A stretch of 64,000 bases of DNA from Filosporella fistucella. Taxonomy: Eukaryota; Ascomycota; Leotiomycetes; Helotiales. The position numbers were made by a program, and so were the translations under genes. Where the stretch lies: assembly GCA_030077755.1 (NCBI GenBank), contig JAQJZZ010000019.1, forward strand, positions 570,501 to 634,500, written 5' to 3'. Each line of letters opens with the position of its first letter. Positions within the stretch are counted from its first letter, which is position 1. The notes beneath the pieces were generated by a model. The model was not told where the DNA came from. It did no database searches and saw only the letters and a list, made by a program, of their open reading frames with translations. Below are positions 25,362 to 38,013 of this stretch, in pieces.

Positions 25362-28252
25362 AGAATATGTTGGATGGGCTTGTAGGAGATAGTTTGGTTT
25401 TGAGGGTTGTAATTTCGATTTTCAAGTGCGAGCGTAACCGTTGGAAGCATTCCACTCTAGCAACAGAGGAAATCTTGGCAACAATGATCACACTTTTGCT
25501 TCTAAGCATAGTTGGTTTATTTTATTGAACATCAATATCTAGCTAGAAATACACACTGAAGATCTACACATCTGACATCTCAATCATTGCCCTCGTCCGA
25601 TGACTGGGTACGCTTACCTTAGCTGTCTGAAGGAAGTGTCACGTGGCGTAGACCTTACTTCTATGAGCTAGGTAGACCAGGTTTATTTGCGTGATCGGGA
25701 AACAATACGATAGTATTCGAAACTGGAAAGATACATGCTAAGTGATTTTACCGGCATTTTGAAAAGTCCTTCCTCAATTCTCTTCGATTCACCACATGAT
25801 CACGGCTCTCAGCAGGCTCGTATATCGTATATCGTATTGACCCGAGTTCATCAGCAATGTAATTGTCTTTCACTTCTTTCTCATCACTCGTACATCAACA
25901 ATGTAAACAACAGCATCCTCCCCCTCGTACGGGAACTCACATTGGATACCCTTTATTCCGATCGGCAATTCCTTCTTCAGGTCTCAACCATCGGGATTGC
26001 GTATTCGGGAGGCTTCAACTTCCCTCGCGGCTCTCTCAACCGTCAACGGAAACTTGCAGCATCTTGCTCACCAATATCATTCTTCTTGAACAGGCATACC
26101 GCCGAACATAGACATGCCTCCATGATTGATGAACCATTCCAGTGAACTGTGACTCCCCTGGCAACGGGTATTTGCATTTTGTACCTTCGTACCCATGCAC
26201 CAGATCATAAGGCAACATGCCTGGGCGTTTTGTCATCCGACGACCTTGCTGATGATCATGGATTTTCGCCGGCTTGTTGGCTTGAATATGTTGCCCCGCT
26301 GTTATGAGATATATCAATCCCAAAGATGGTGGGGGAGTTGCCCTTATCTGTTTGGAGGCTTGCTCTCATAACATCACACGCTCAATACCGTCCCACCAGA
26401 CACTTTGGTTCATACCAACGTTAGAGAAAGATTACTCGGTGTTACCAAGCCACGCGGTGATACTGGTGCTGGTTGCAAATTTCGGTCTAGGATCCGATCC
26501 GCATGGTCTGTGCTGTGTGCGGGAGGTCGGCGTTGGTTTGCCTCACCCCTATAAGCCAGCCCCTTTTATAGCTTCATGCTACGGCACAAAACTTTCTCGA
26601 GTGGGGGATCTTCTGACCGCCAGAAGATATTCAGGGTCTTCTCCCGGGTCGACAGCTCTTATGTTGAATGACGGATTGAAATCCCTCAAATAGTGGCTTG
26701 TGGCTTGAAGTCAAATCACTCAGATACACAACTTCGTCAACGACTCAAAGCTTGTTGAGATCAAAAGTAATTGCAGGAATAAAGCGATTGTCTATCCAAT
26801 GACAACGATACCCAACGACTGCTAATCCTATCTCACCTGAGGACTGGGGACTGAGACCTGGCGTCTATCAAGCTATTGAATGGCAGGCGGAGAATAGGTC
26901 AATCTTGTCATTGTGCAGGAACACCTGCAACGAGGCATTCACGGCTGTCTTGGCCATAATCTACTGTCGCCTACCGCAAGGTCGCCTCGTGGCAATGAGT
27001 TTCGCCCGAGAACTGGAGCAGGCGGAAATAGGAAAAGGTTGTATCACCATGTAGTGGAAGGAAGAGGCCGGAAGCAAGCACGCATCAGTCGAGAAGTGGA
27101 CTTTGACTGGATCTGTCACATTCAAGCAGACAGACAGGTTTTCCACACCCAGCTCAAGAAGACTTCCCTCTCTATACTCATCTCATCGTGCAGGATAGAT
27201 CGCTCCGACCCCGTACTTCCTCAAACCCAAGCCGGCGATGTTGCCCTTCTAGTCAAACAAAAAGAATTTCGGATCGCGATCATCTGGAATTATGTCTTCA
27301 ACAAATGTCTCATCCAGGCATTTCCTGGCCACCAAGGATGTGTTAAATGTCCCTCCATCATCCCGCGGGGCCGTTCGTCTGCATTGATTGTAGATAGCAG
27401 GGATTGCGATAAGCGGATGCTTACTTTTTATGGTGACTGAAGTTGCCCCCTTCAACCCGAGGAGCAGAGACAGAATGGAGGCAACAAGTGCATTCATCAA
27501 ATTGACCAGACTGACCGACGTGAATCGTATGCAAGAAACGGACGACAAAAGCTGGGCATCTGGACCGAAAGACAAACGCCTCTTTGCGAGCCAACTCGTT
27601 GCATCAATAACCTCATCCTTCTTGTCCTCAGCTTTTGCAGTGCCCAGCCGGACGTAGACCGCAACCAAGGGCTACTGAGCCATTATGAGCCTAAGGTAGC
27701 CTCCGCATGCTTCCCATATCTGCTGGGTCCTACTACCATAATGTACAATACCAAGAGTGTACGGAGTAAGCCCAATCCCAAATGCCAGAGGCGCTTCTAA
27801 CAATCCATGCTGAAGCTCTGCTTTCCTGCACCTCGCCTGTTATTCCCTACTTACTATTTGCTTTTGTGAACACTAAACACCACGATACGCCCACTCTCTG
27901 CGCTTCTCCTCCTCTCACTTCACTTCTCCCTCCTCAAACCATCTCATCCCAGAGCTCTTCTAGCCCATTATCATGCAAAGGTGTTGCTGGATCACTCCAC
28001 AGCCCACTTACTATTGCCCACTATCCACTATACCCCTCCTTGACTTCCAACACCCATTCGCAAGCAATTCCCATATCTCCCCCAAGGGGCCCCATAATAT
28101 ATCATCCCACGCCATCAGACGCCCCTAAAGGCAGCTCCCAAGCCTTATCTTTATCTTGAAGCAATTTAAGCACCAATCAGTGAGTTTTGATCGACCTATT
28201 ACTTATTCCTGGAAAGTGAACTTCCTGGGGATTGACCTTCACAAGCCTCGAA
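25362..28252. other. Long intergenic region before the pseudokinase gene
   Basis: About 2.9 kb without a supportable gene. Several frames of 75-175 codons exist on both strands but lack domain character. The last 400 bp are pyrimidine-rich and probably hold the promoter and 5' leader of the gene starting at 28253. Confidence 0.4.
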
Positions 28253-30392
28253 ATGGACTATCGGCGCACCTCGTTAGTCGTCAATCGCCAACAGCACGCG
28301 ACCTCCAACTCCCACATATACTCTACCTTCGCCGGCTCTGCACCTTCACGAAATCCGAATGGAAGTTTGTTTGACTCGCCGACAATGTGGTGGGACGAGG
28401 AACGCATCGATGCGACGGTAAATCGCCAATACGTACTATCAAAATTACGACCAGATGAACAGGTGCGGCTAGATGAGCCATTGGGTTTTGGTGATGGATT
28501 GACAGATGATACCTACATGGAATGGATTGAATTGAAGGCAAAGAGGATATTTTTGATTTTGGTGGATCTTGGTGTTCCAGATCAGATTTTTGGTGTCATT
28601 GACGATTCGTGGGACGACGACGATTTGCCTGTGCCACTGGACCAGGTTGAGCGTCTTCAACTGACGTACGATAAGGATGAAAAGTTGGAAAAGAAATTCT
28701 TTCAGCGCCAGTTTCTCTACTTGCTCAGAAATGTCCAACGAGGAGAGCACACAATTTATGACGACGATGAAGTGGTTCCGCTAGAGCTGGCAGGAAAGTT
28801 ACCTGTTGGTGGGGTTGGCCTTGGCCTTGGCCCAAGCAATGTGGAAAAAGTGCATCTACCAGCCAGGCCAGATGATATATTCCTTCGACGACGAATTCCA
28901 CTAGGTGTAACTCCTGGACGACTACCTCGAGAGGAATTTCTTTCAGGAGTGGAAGCTATGAAGGCATTAGATCACGACCATTTGATGTCTTTATGGGCAT
29001 CGTACGAGCATCAAGGATGTGGCTATCTACTTCTCACGCCTATGAACGACAGCAATCTCAAATCTTTTTTGAATGTGACACCACAATCCATCAAAATACT
29101 GGCGAAGCAGGACAGGCGGATACTCCTTTTGAATTGGATCCACTGTCTAGCCGACGCTCTCTCCTTTCTTCACGGTCAGGGATTAGCACACCGAAGTATC
29201 AAACCATCCCATGTCATGCTAGATCTCGACAATCACATTTTTCTGGGCGATTCTGGGATATTTCCTACACAATTGAGCGGCGAGAAGGCAGGTTTCGACA
29301 AAGAAATGTACGATTACTCTGCTCCAGAACAAAGATTTCGTCCTCCATCTGGATCCCAGCCCTCTCTACCAGTATCTCGTCCCGTGTCCAGACCTGGCTC
29401 TACAAGACGCTCTACCGCACCCAGCACAGGGACCTTTTCCGGTTTCTCTACAGCGACAAATTTTAATGATGCTTCTTCAATTTACACTATTTCCACAGGG
29501 TCAAATCCAAATAACTCTCCCCCTTCATCTTTCCACCCAGCATCCAGACACGACCCCCAGAAATCAGACATTTTCTCCCTCGGCGCCATCTTCCTCGAGA
29601 TCCTCACATTCCTATTCAAGCGCGCCTCCCGAAACTTCTCTTCGCACCGCTCCTGCAAAAACAAAACACCTGGCCGTGGAGGTGGTCTTCCAGACTCTTC
29701 TTTCCATAAGAACCTTGGACAGGTAGATTCCTGGATCGCGACTTTGAAGAAGGATTCAAGCAAGAAAGAAGACAAACTATTCAGAGGCGTAACGCACATT
29801 TTGAGCCTGATAGAGGAAATGATGCTACCAAATCCAGAAGACCGACCAACTGCTCACGATGTCCAAGAAAAAATCTACAAGATCTTGAATGAACATTCTG
29901 GAATGGGCCACACACCAGAAGCTCGAGGAAGAATCCACTGTGAGACACGGGCAGTGGAAGAAGCAGAATGGAATTTTGGATTCGAGAAATTGCGGCTGGA
30001 AAGTCAGCGGAAAGCAGCAGAGGCTTGTGCAAGCGTTAATCCCATCACCGCACCTACCAGTGCGTTATCACTGAATAATGGTGTAATATACGGTGTTGAG
30101 AGAACGCAGAGTGTGGTTTCTAGTACCTGGCCAACGAGTCCTGGAAGAGAGAGGGGAAATAGTAGAGAGGGACGATTGAGTATTAGTACGAGTAAGAGCC
30201 GCAGTGAAGAAGGGAAAAGTAGGAGTGGAAGTATGGGGGGAAGTGGACCGGGTGGGAAAGTAAAGCCCAAGGCGAAAGCGTGGCAGGCGCCTGTTTATGC
30301 TGGTTTGTTCCCCTCCTCAACTTTTCTGATGAGAACTACTGGTTGAATATTTGTGCGCTGTACTAACGAACGTAGAACTGAGTTTTGGATAA
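28253..30392 (+). CDS. Protein kinase-like protein, probable pseudokinase
   Basis: The start is ATG 28253 (MDYRRTSLVV); the frame upstream opens only at a TTG. Exon 1 is 28253-30302. A GTTTGT donor and a perfect TACTAACG branch site before the acceptor at 30375 give a short second exon, 30376-30392, ending VYAELSFG, 688 residues in all. Ignoring that intron would extend the frame to 30346. The kinase fold is seen from about residue 220: HRS replaces HRD at 313-315, DSG replaces DFG at 333-335, APE is intact at 357-359, and an Arg-rich FLRRR stands where the VAIK lysine is expected. A long Ser/Thr-rich insert separates the APE from the C-lobe. The C-terminal 120 residues are Ser/Arg-rich. Loss of the catalytic Asp suggests a scaffold or allosteric role. 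Confidence 0.8.
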
Positions 30393-31312
30393 ACGTCTCC
30401 GTGTATGCCACCACAATCACCACCTCCCATCACGAAACCACCGAAAATCACCACCTGATACCTACCTCAGACCATCACAACCATCTAACGATTAACGCCT
30501 TATGTCCTCACGATACCACGAACTCCCGCTCTCCCAACCTGAATACACCACCCTTCACACTCCTCCTCCAACTCGATCCGGACGGTGTTTTGATATGTAC
30601 CGCATTGCTTTTCCTCCATCTTCTATACCAGCCCCATAGTTGTCCAGTACCACAGCCTATCCGATTTTCTTCTTCTTCACTATTCCGTTCTTCTCTTCGA
30701 ATTCTTTCTAAGAGTATTCTACTTGTTGTAATGAGGTTTCTGTTCATTTGATTGGGTTTTGGGTCCTGCCTTTTACGTGGAAAGGGCTGGGGAGTAAGAT
30801 TGAGATTGAGATAGGGAGGGGGAAAATGTACCTGTTTTGAAAGGGGAGTTGTGGGCTTGATGGATGGGCAGGGGAGGAGAGAGCGAGAGGGCAGAAGAAA
30901 GCTTTTGTAAAGAATAGAAAGAGATAGGAATATGAAGATTCGATACCAAAATTAAATTGCGAAGCTGATTTGTCTTCTCCTGAAGTGTCTACCCTCTGGG
31001 TAATAGATTCCTATAAGACTTATATTTGACAGGTTTGACAGGACAGTCAGATCACTTCTGAAGGGAGTATGATTTCATATTCGTTTTGATTCATTGTTTA
31101 GTCTTTCTATTGCTACGGAATTGGTATTGAACTTCGAAATGACAATTTCTGAGCTTTGGTAGTAATGTAAACCCCAAAGAGAACTTAGCTGGACTGAACA
31201 GAACAAGTAATGGCAAGTCTCGCTATGCCATGAAACCAACCAAAAGCATTTGTTTCCGCCTTCCTAGCCTGCGGTCCCATATCTAAAGCCTAAATCACCT
31301 TCATCTAAACTC
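30393..31312. other. Intergenic, convergent 3' ends
   Basis: 920 bp between the pseudokinase and DET1-like genes. No gene was found. Short frames at 30353-30751 overlap the last exon and the 3' trailer. Confidence 0.5.
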
Positions 31313-33010
31313 CTAATACACCTCCCCCCTAACACTCCTCTCCTCCCTATCCGCCGCAGTTTCAGGAGAAGGTAAGCCCCTAGAACTAACATCCAACTCC
31401 GCCTCACTACCCCCATCACTCCCAACATCACTCTGATCCCCAAGGGCATCCGCCATCGCTCCCCGTCCCATACTACTTTCCTCTCTCCCTTTCCTTCCTA
31501 CCAGTCCCAATCCAAGACCCATCCCATTGCCAGCACCATGACCCATACCACTTTTCCCAATCACGCTTTTCATTCCTCCTAGCTTTCCCTTCGCTAATCG
31601 TTTTCGGGTATCTTCTTCAGCAGAGAATTCCGTGTCTGAACCAGCTTGACTTGTATTCCCACTAGCACTTCCGCCGAAATCTCTTCCTGCGCTTTTGACG
31701 AATAGTTCATTCGGGCTCTTTAGTCTCGTTCGCAGTCTGTCTTCTACAGATATGAAACTAGGCGTTCCATCAGGAGAAGATACTGTCTCGTCCAGGCTTT
31801 TCTGGACGTCTAGACCAGGAGGACCGACGCGGCCGCGCGGATCGTCTTCGTCTTCTTCGGATGAGGATTGCCAGCGGCGGGCTGCTGGGCGGCGGAAGGG
31901 GAGAGATAGTTCGGTGGAAGTGGGTGAGCCGGAGAGAGGCTTGCCGTTTAGTTGCATGGCGTGCATGGAATTTTCTTTCTTGTAGTAGTGTTTTCCGTGA
32001 TCGCAGCCGTTTGGACAACCGCCCCATTTCTTGCGGACTGGAATGGGGGTACCAGGAGCTGGAGCAACAACTTCTGTACTTGTGCTAATGCCTTGTAATT
32101 TCTTCTCTTTTTCCTTGTCTTTCTCAGATATAGGAGTAGAGGCTGTAGTAGAAGGAGCAGTTTTCTCTTTTGCTGCGGCGGCAGCGAGGCGTTCTCGTTT
32201 TAGTTCAGACCAAGTACGGAGATTGTTTTCTAGAATGTATTTTCCACTGTCCTCTTTCTTGCGCATGATGAGGAACTCGCAGTGGTTCACATTGCGCAGG
32301 TCTTCGAAGTATTCGACGCTGAAATGATACCATTTCATGAGGAAAACACGGGACATGAGACCGTGAGTTACTGTTCTGTTAGTCTTACTCTATAAAATCG
32401 GGGTATAAGGAGAAACATACCTAGCACACAAACACTAGCACAATCTTCCTCTCCAAATTGTCTCCATAAACTCTCATTGAATCCACTAACTCGATCATAC
32501 GCATCCGCGGCTGATTCTCCATTTGGAATTCTGTAAAAGAAATGTCCATAATCTGCCCTTTCTTGCCACATCCTCTCCATTTCGGCACTACAAGGCTGAA
32601 AGTTTCCAAAATCCTGTTCTCTCAGTCGGGGTTCCTCGTACACTTTGATAGAGTGTCTAGGGAAGGGTGTAGGGGAGGGCTCATCGCTGGTAAGCGTGGA
32701 GAGAATGCCTTCTGTGGTTTCACGGGTTCTGCGGTAGGGCGAGGTAAAGAAGTGAAGGGTATCATCTGCTCGAAGCAGAGAACGAAGTCGGCGACCGGCA
32801 TCGTAGGCTTGTGTCCAGCCTTCTGGTGTGAGTTTAACACGGTGATCGGGGATCGTCTGGTGGATATCGCGGTTTTCTGTGGTGGATTAGCTCTTTGCTG
32901 CTGTGGAACTGCTGCAGCAGATAAGACTGTATAGACGAATAAAATGGATACTTACTATTTCCCTCTGACTGGGCGTGCCTAATCAAAATAATCATTCGTG
33001 GTTTACCCAT
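31313..33010 (-). CDS. DET1: Histidine phosphatase (phosphoglycerate mutase-like), DET1 type
   Basis: Exons 33010-32956, 32876-32421 and 32370-31313 join to 522 residues. The N-terminus MGKPRMIILIRHAQSEGN carries the RHA catalytic motif, with the nucleophile His at residue 12. SPYRRTRET supplies the second Arg and the acid region, and VTHGLMSR, across the second intron, supplies the second catalytic His. Family members are broad-range phosphatases; yeast Det1 acts in sterol transport. After about residue 210 comes a long disordered Ser/Gly/acidic tail, with WGGCPNGCDHGKHYYKK as the only cysteine-bearing patch. The longer frame upstream opens with TTG, so ATG 33010 is preferred. Confidence 0.88.
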
Positions 33011-33661
33011 CTTTGCAACCTGGGTATTCTCCTTTCGTCCTTCACTCTCAACTACTCTGTGGCAATTCTTTTCACTCGTAACAACAATGTCGATAAGTTT
33101 CAAGGATAAGCAGAAGCAAGGAAATTCGTAGCGAAATCGTAGATTTAATATTCAATGTTTTGTGTGTTTGTTTCTTCCCCACCTGTCTGGAACAATGCTC
33201 CGTTTCAGAATAGCCTTATCGATTAGCAGGATGAGGCGATATTGGCGATATCGGGCAATCGGATTGCTAAGAGCGCAAGGTTGATTTACAATGGTGGCAA
33301 AGCGGCTATTGCTATTGGGTGTATCATATTGACAAGGCTCGGGAAGGGAAGGGGAAATTTAGAGTTGGTGCAGAGCCAGCTTATTTTACGAGAAGCTTTG
33401 ATTTGTCTTGTTCCTGTCAACACCAGCAACTTCTACGCAAAAATTGCATAGCCTCGTGGACAACAAGTTTGAGGCAATACAGAAAACGCAGGTCAATTGT
33501 CATCACTGCGTGGATATCACTCAGAACAGCAGGCCAAGTTGTAACAAGTTCAATCTCTTGCGCCAGCCTCATTGGCTTCCTTGCCTGACACAAGAGCCCC
33601 AACCTCTAGAGCTGCAAACTCCACGGCCACCTACATTCTCAACCTCACAAACCGACCCAGA
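33011..33661. promoter_or_regulatory. Divergent promoter region, DET1-like / PRKRIP1
   Basis: 650 bp between opposite start codons (33010 minus, 33662 plus). It must contain both promoters. Open frames here lack ATG-supported coding character. No specific element was recognised. Confidence 0.45.
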
Positions 33662-34252
33662 ATGTCAGAACCAATCCCAGAAAGCATCCCCACCTCCGCG
33701 GACCCTCGCTCCAAACGTCCTACCAAAAAACGCGCTCTCTCCCCGCGTTCCCAAACCGCCTCTCAAATCTCCTCTCTCTTCGCCAAACCCGACACCGAGA
33801 TCCAGCTCCCTTCCTCCACTTCCCTAACCTCCAATGCCTCTCGTCCCCCAGAGATCGTACAGAATGTACAAGGCAGTTCTGCTGGCGCGGGCAGTGGTGA
33901 ATTTCATGTTTATAAGGCGAGTAGGAGGAGAGAATATGAGAGGTTGAGGGGTATGGATGAGGAGGTTAGGAGGGAGGAAGAGGGCGAGAAGTGGGAACGG
34001 GAGAAGAGGGAGAGAGAAGAGAGGGATAGGGAGAAGACTAGGAAGAATAGGGAGAAGAGAGAGAGGCTGAAGAGGAAGAAGGGGAAAGGTGGAGATGGGG
34101 ATGGAAATGGGACGGGTGTGAAGGAGGGGAAGATTAAGGCAAGGGTTGATGGGAGAGAAGGGTTGGGAGGTGAGGGACCGGAGGATGAGGCTATGGAGAA
34201 TTCGGCTGGTGTGGTGGAGGAGAAAGGATTGGTTATCCATGATGATGATTGA
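33662..34252 (+). CDS. PRKR-interacting protein 1 homologue (DUF1168)
   Basis: A single exon of 196 residues starting MSEPIPESIP. The frame extends further upstream but only from a TTG. The diagnostic block GEFHVYKASRRREYERLRGMDEE (residues about 80-102) matches DUF1168/PRKRIP1, a nuclear spliceosome-associated family. It is followed by a long Arg/Glu/Lys helix and a glycine-rich acidic tail. The N-terminus is Ser/Pro-rich and disordered. The reverse strand also shows long open frames here, a by-product of the purine-rich coding strand. Confidence 0.85.
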   Translation: MSEPIPESIPTSADPRSKRPTKKRALSPRSQTASQISSLFAKPDTEIQLPSSTSLTSNASRPPEIVQNVQGSSAGAGSGEFHVYKASRRREYERLRGMDEEVRREEEGEKWEREKREREERDREKTRKNREKRERLKRKKGKGGDGDGNGTGVKEGKIKARVDGREGLGGEGPEDEAMENSAGVVEEKGLVIHDDD

Positions 34253-34478
34253 GCGTAGATGGGTTTAATGCATTGGTGTATAATGAGGAGACCTGGGACA
34301 AGGAACGTGATATCTGGCAGCCTCGAGAGCTTGGAGGTTGGAGGTGATATTTTCTCAGAAGAGACATACCCAGGCATGAAACGCGCATACATTGCCTCTA
34401 GCGTCTAGTGCTATGATACAGGGTATGCCCACCGCATTATCATCACTTTTTAATACAACTGACATTTGAAGACACTAT

Positions 34479-36390
34479 TTATTCATCTCCTGCGCCCGCA
34501 CCACCACCTCCAGCTTGTCTTGCAGCTTTTGCACTGCAAATATCATCAACTCTTAACAACAAGCAAGCGGACTAGAGCATGTTAGTTATAGAAATCTTAA
34601 GAATGCGATCTTAACGTACCTCAATAGCAGTCTTGATACTCTGCAACTTGACAGCTTCTGGCTCCCAAACACCATATTCTCTCATATCGACTAACTTTCC
34701 TGTCTCTCCATCAATACCCCATGTGCTTCCACCCTCTGCATGCTTGGCTCTCAAGGCAGTGAGAACTCTGACAGGGCTAGCACCGGCATTTTGAATAAGC
34801 GTTCTTGGGATAACCTCCATAGCCTCTGCAACTGCCTTGTATGGCCATTGCTGAACACCCTCGATACTCTTAGCCAATTGCCCTAATCTGACTGCCACAG
34901 CCATCTCAGTTGCACCTCCACCGGGCGAAAGTCTTGGATGGAACATAACATTACGAGCCACAGCCATAGCATCTGCCAAATTTCGGTCAATCTCGTTCAG
35001 AATATCCTTTGATGGTCCACGAAGGAGAATTGTGCAGGCTTTTGGTGTTTTGCATTTGGTGAGGAAAGTAAAGTATTCATCTCCGATCTTCTCAATCTCG
35101 AAAAGTCCGCACTGGGTTCCTACGTCGGATTCTTGAAGGTCTTCAACACGATTAACAACAGTTGCTCCCACGGCCCGAGCTATTCTGTTGTTGTCTGTCT
35201 TACGAACTCGGCGGATGGCAGTGATATTTGCTTTGACAAAGTAATGTTGTGCGAGATCTGGAGTTATTAGCATTGTAGCCCATTTACATTGGAACGAACT
35301 TACCAGAAACTCCCTTTTCAGTGATGACCAAATCAGGCTTGAGTGCAATAACATGATCGCACATCAGCTTAACTTGCTCCTCCTCAATTTGCAGGATCTT
35401 GTTCCAATCCTCCTCCTTGCTAATCTCAATATTTGTCTGAGACTCTCCCTTCTTGTACTCCAATGTGCAATCCAAAAGGACTATCCTTGGGTTCTCTATC
35501 CTTCTCCGCATCTTAGGGTGAGTAATATCCTTGTTTAGCATAACACCATCCAACACTCTGCTGTCTTCGATCTCTCCGCCCGGTACCTTTTCAACTCGAG
35601 CATAACGCTTGATATCAACTTCCTTCTTTCCACCTCCAATATCGAAAGTGACCGTTCGTACTGCCTTCAGTGCCAGGTTGCACATGAGTTCTGACCATCT
35701 GGAAACAAATTTTGTGCCGATGGAGGATGAAATCAGTTGGTACATGGCTTTGTCGTCATCAATATCGACTGGAAGGGAGATCTCGTCAATGATCTCGAGA
35801 GCATCTTTCAGAGCATGCTTGAAGGCGGAAATAATCACAACTGGGTGGATGTTGCGCTCTAACTGTGGAAGTGCTTGTGCAAGGATCTCACCAGCTGTAA
35901 GTTATTAGCAGGAGCTCATTTTCCGGTCGAGCTGCATACCAAGAATAATGACAGTCGTTGTTCCATCTCCTACTTCCTCGTCTTGTGTTCTGCTGAGCTC
36001 GATCATGCTCTTTGCCGCTGGGTGTGACACTTCGATTTCTCGTAGAATAGCATGGCCATCATTTGTCAAAACAATACCTCCCATAGGATCTAGCAACATC
36101 TTCAGCATGGCTTTTGGTCCCAAACATGATCGAATAATATCTGCGACACTATTATATGTCAGAAATCCTAGTCTTGTGTACGAAGCAGCGGTGGAGGGGT
36201 CTTTGGAATATCTAACGTTTTCGCTGCTGTGATATTCGATAGTTGGGCTTTTCTTCCGGTCTGTCTATCACCAGCCTGGGTGTCTGCGAATCTTCTGTCA
36301 GCAAATTTCCCAAATTTTGGAAGCTATACCTCCATGGATTCAAAAAGAAGCAAGAGGGAACATACTCATTACCACCACTGGAGCCTGCAT
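34479..36390 (-). CDS. CCT3: T-complex protein 1 subunit gamma (CCT3)
   Basis: Six exons: 36390-36366, 36283-36217, 36148-35940, 35894-35304, 35257-34620 and 34571-34479. They give 540 residues, the normal CCT3 length. Group II chaperonin signatures are present: [21 protein letters not shown] (residues 41-61), the ATP-hydrolysis motif GDGTTT (91-96) and SPGGGATEM in the distal half. The last exon starts at an acceptor after CTCTAG with a CTAAC branch site and supplies [10 protein letters not shown] and a Gly/Ala-rich end. It is part of the cytosolic CCT/TRiC ring that folds actin and tubulin. The very short first exon (8 codons plus one base) is noteworthy but clearly spliced. Confidence 0.96.
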
Positions 36391-36902
36391 CTTGAGAGAT
36401 TGGTTGAAGCGCTACAGGAGAGTATTCTATGGTTCGTGGAAATTGAAATCAAATAAGAGGTATTTCGTGAGGTTCGTGAAGGCGCAGATGTTGGGTTTGG
36501 AGCTCTTCAAGATTTCTTAGAGAGCGCGTGAAGTTCTTCGAATTCGCGTCTCGCACGGACCACCAAAATTTTGTCCCCTCGTCCTGTCGCCTGAGAAGTA
36601 ACTCAGAGACAGCCAAACACAGTCAGTTGATAAATTTTCATATTCACCAAATAAATAACGAAATTATTCATTTGTTGGGCAATATGAACATATTGAAATG
36701 GAATTAAAAAGGAGCAAGCAGGTGTATTACCAAGAACTAGAATGCAATATTCACCACTTTGTTGTATGAGCTTGTGTACGTCTTCTGGGTAGCATGCGTC
36801 ACAGCAGCTCCAGTAAATCCAGAATTGCTCATAAAATTCTTCGATATGATATGGTACATATTTACATTAAGTGTATGACAATGGCGCCAGCACAATTGTC
36901 TT
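36391..36902. other. Gap between SDR and CCT3 genes
   Basis: 512 bp without a gene. It holds the CCT3 promoter (minus strand) and the 3' trailer of the SDR gene. Confidence 0.45.
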
Positions 36903-38013
36903 TTAAGTTAATGATTCCTTCTCGCCTTTTTCACTCCGTCCGACGAATCCCTTCATAGCCTGATCGACCCCACATATCCTTCTCACAATGGCTTGTACAC
37001 CCACTGGCATAACATTCAGCCAATCGATCCATCTGGCATATAATGGCATAGCCAGTACAGCACTGCTTCCAGCATCGATGGTAGCAATAACCTCCTTGGC
37101 AACGTCGACAGGCTCGAGGACGGGTCCAAAGAAAGAATTAGGCGACTTGACTCCGTTGAATAGTGGTGTGCTAAGCTGTCCAGGGGACACTAGAACAGTT
37201 TTGATGTCTGGTGTAGACTTGAGTTCTGCTGTCAAGGATTTATGCATAGCTGTAACTGCCGCTTTGGAAGCGGCATAATCTGATAATTGGGCTGCTCCAA
37301 TCTGACCCAAGACGCTCGACATGGTGACAATAGTTCCTTGCTTTTCACGGACCATTCCAGGTAAGAACGCCTTGATAGTATAGAATTGAGAAAGAAGGTT
37401 GACTCGGAAAGTCTGGTCAATCTCATCCAGAGATAAATCGAGTAATGGTTTGCCGTTGACAATGGCGGCATTGTTGATAAGAATAGTAGGGGTACCGAGC
37501 TATTCCAATATCAGTACAATTTCCCAACTTAGTAGCGGAGGTACTCACATCTCTTTCAATCTCAACTGCGACACGCGCCACTTGCTCTCTGTCGCCAACA
37601 TCACATTTGTAGACTGTGACACCTCGCGCTTCCCCAGCTTCAAGCTCCTTAACATCGAGTATCGCAACGGTTGCGCCCCTCATACCATAAACCTCTGCTA
37701 TCAATAGTCCAAGTCCACTCGCTCCTCCGGTAATGACTATGACCTCTTCTGAGAGATCCACCTTGCGCGGTGTTGTGTATGCCAGCTGATTATTCAAGAT
37801 ACCAAGGAAGAACAAGGCGGTTAGGAGCGACGCATAACCGATAGTAACTTGCATAGAAGTATCTGAATATTCACCATTCTGCGCCCGCAGACAAAGTGGA
37901 ATCATCCATGCTACGAACGGGTGGAGGAAGGTAACATTGAGAACTTTGAGGATAAGGTCGACAGAGAGGGGCTTTGCCCATGCCAGGTCTTGGCCGCGAG
38001 GAGAATGGGACAT
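36903..38013 (-). CDS. Membrane-anchored short-chain dehydrogenase/reductase
   Basis: Exons 38013-37549 and 37499-36903 give 353 residues. Two hydrophobic N-terminal segments (about 19-42 and 55-75) precede the Rossmann domain. The cofactor motif TGGASGLG is at 95-102, NNAA at 164-167, catalytic Ser217 in TMSS, and Tyr230/Lys234 in DYAASK. This is the layout of the RDH10/DHRS-like classical SDRs of ER or lipid-droplet membranes, which act on retinoid-, sterol- or fatty-type alcohols and ketones; the substrate cannot be read from sequence. An Asp after beta-2 (AILDVKE) suggests preference for NAD(H). Confidence 0.9.

Noticed and set aside
25735..27668. Plus frames 25735-26145, 26304-26693, 26913-27440 and minus frame 27249-27668
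   Set aside because: No recognised motif, mixed composition, overlap on opposite strands and no splice pattern that extends them; a spurious origin is more likely.
30353..30751. 132-codon plus frame after the pseudokinase gene
   Set aside because: It overlaps the predicted last exon and 3' trailer; composition follows pyrimidine-rich trailer DNA.
33824..34392. Long minus-strand open frames opposite the PRKRIP1 gene
   Set aside because: They arise from the purine-rich Lys/Glu/Arg coding strand; their products are low-complexity Pro/Leu/Ser with no domain, and the plus strand carries a clear DUF1168 motif.
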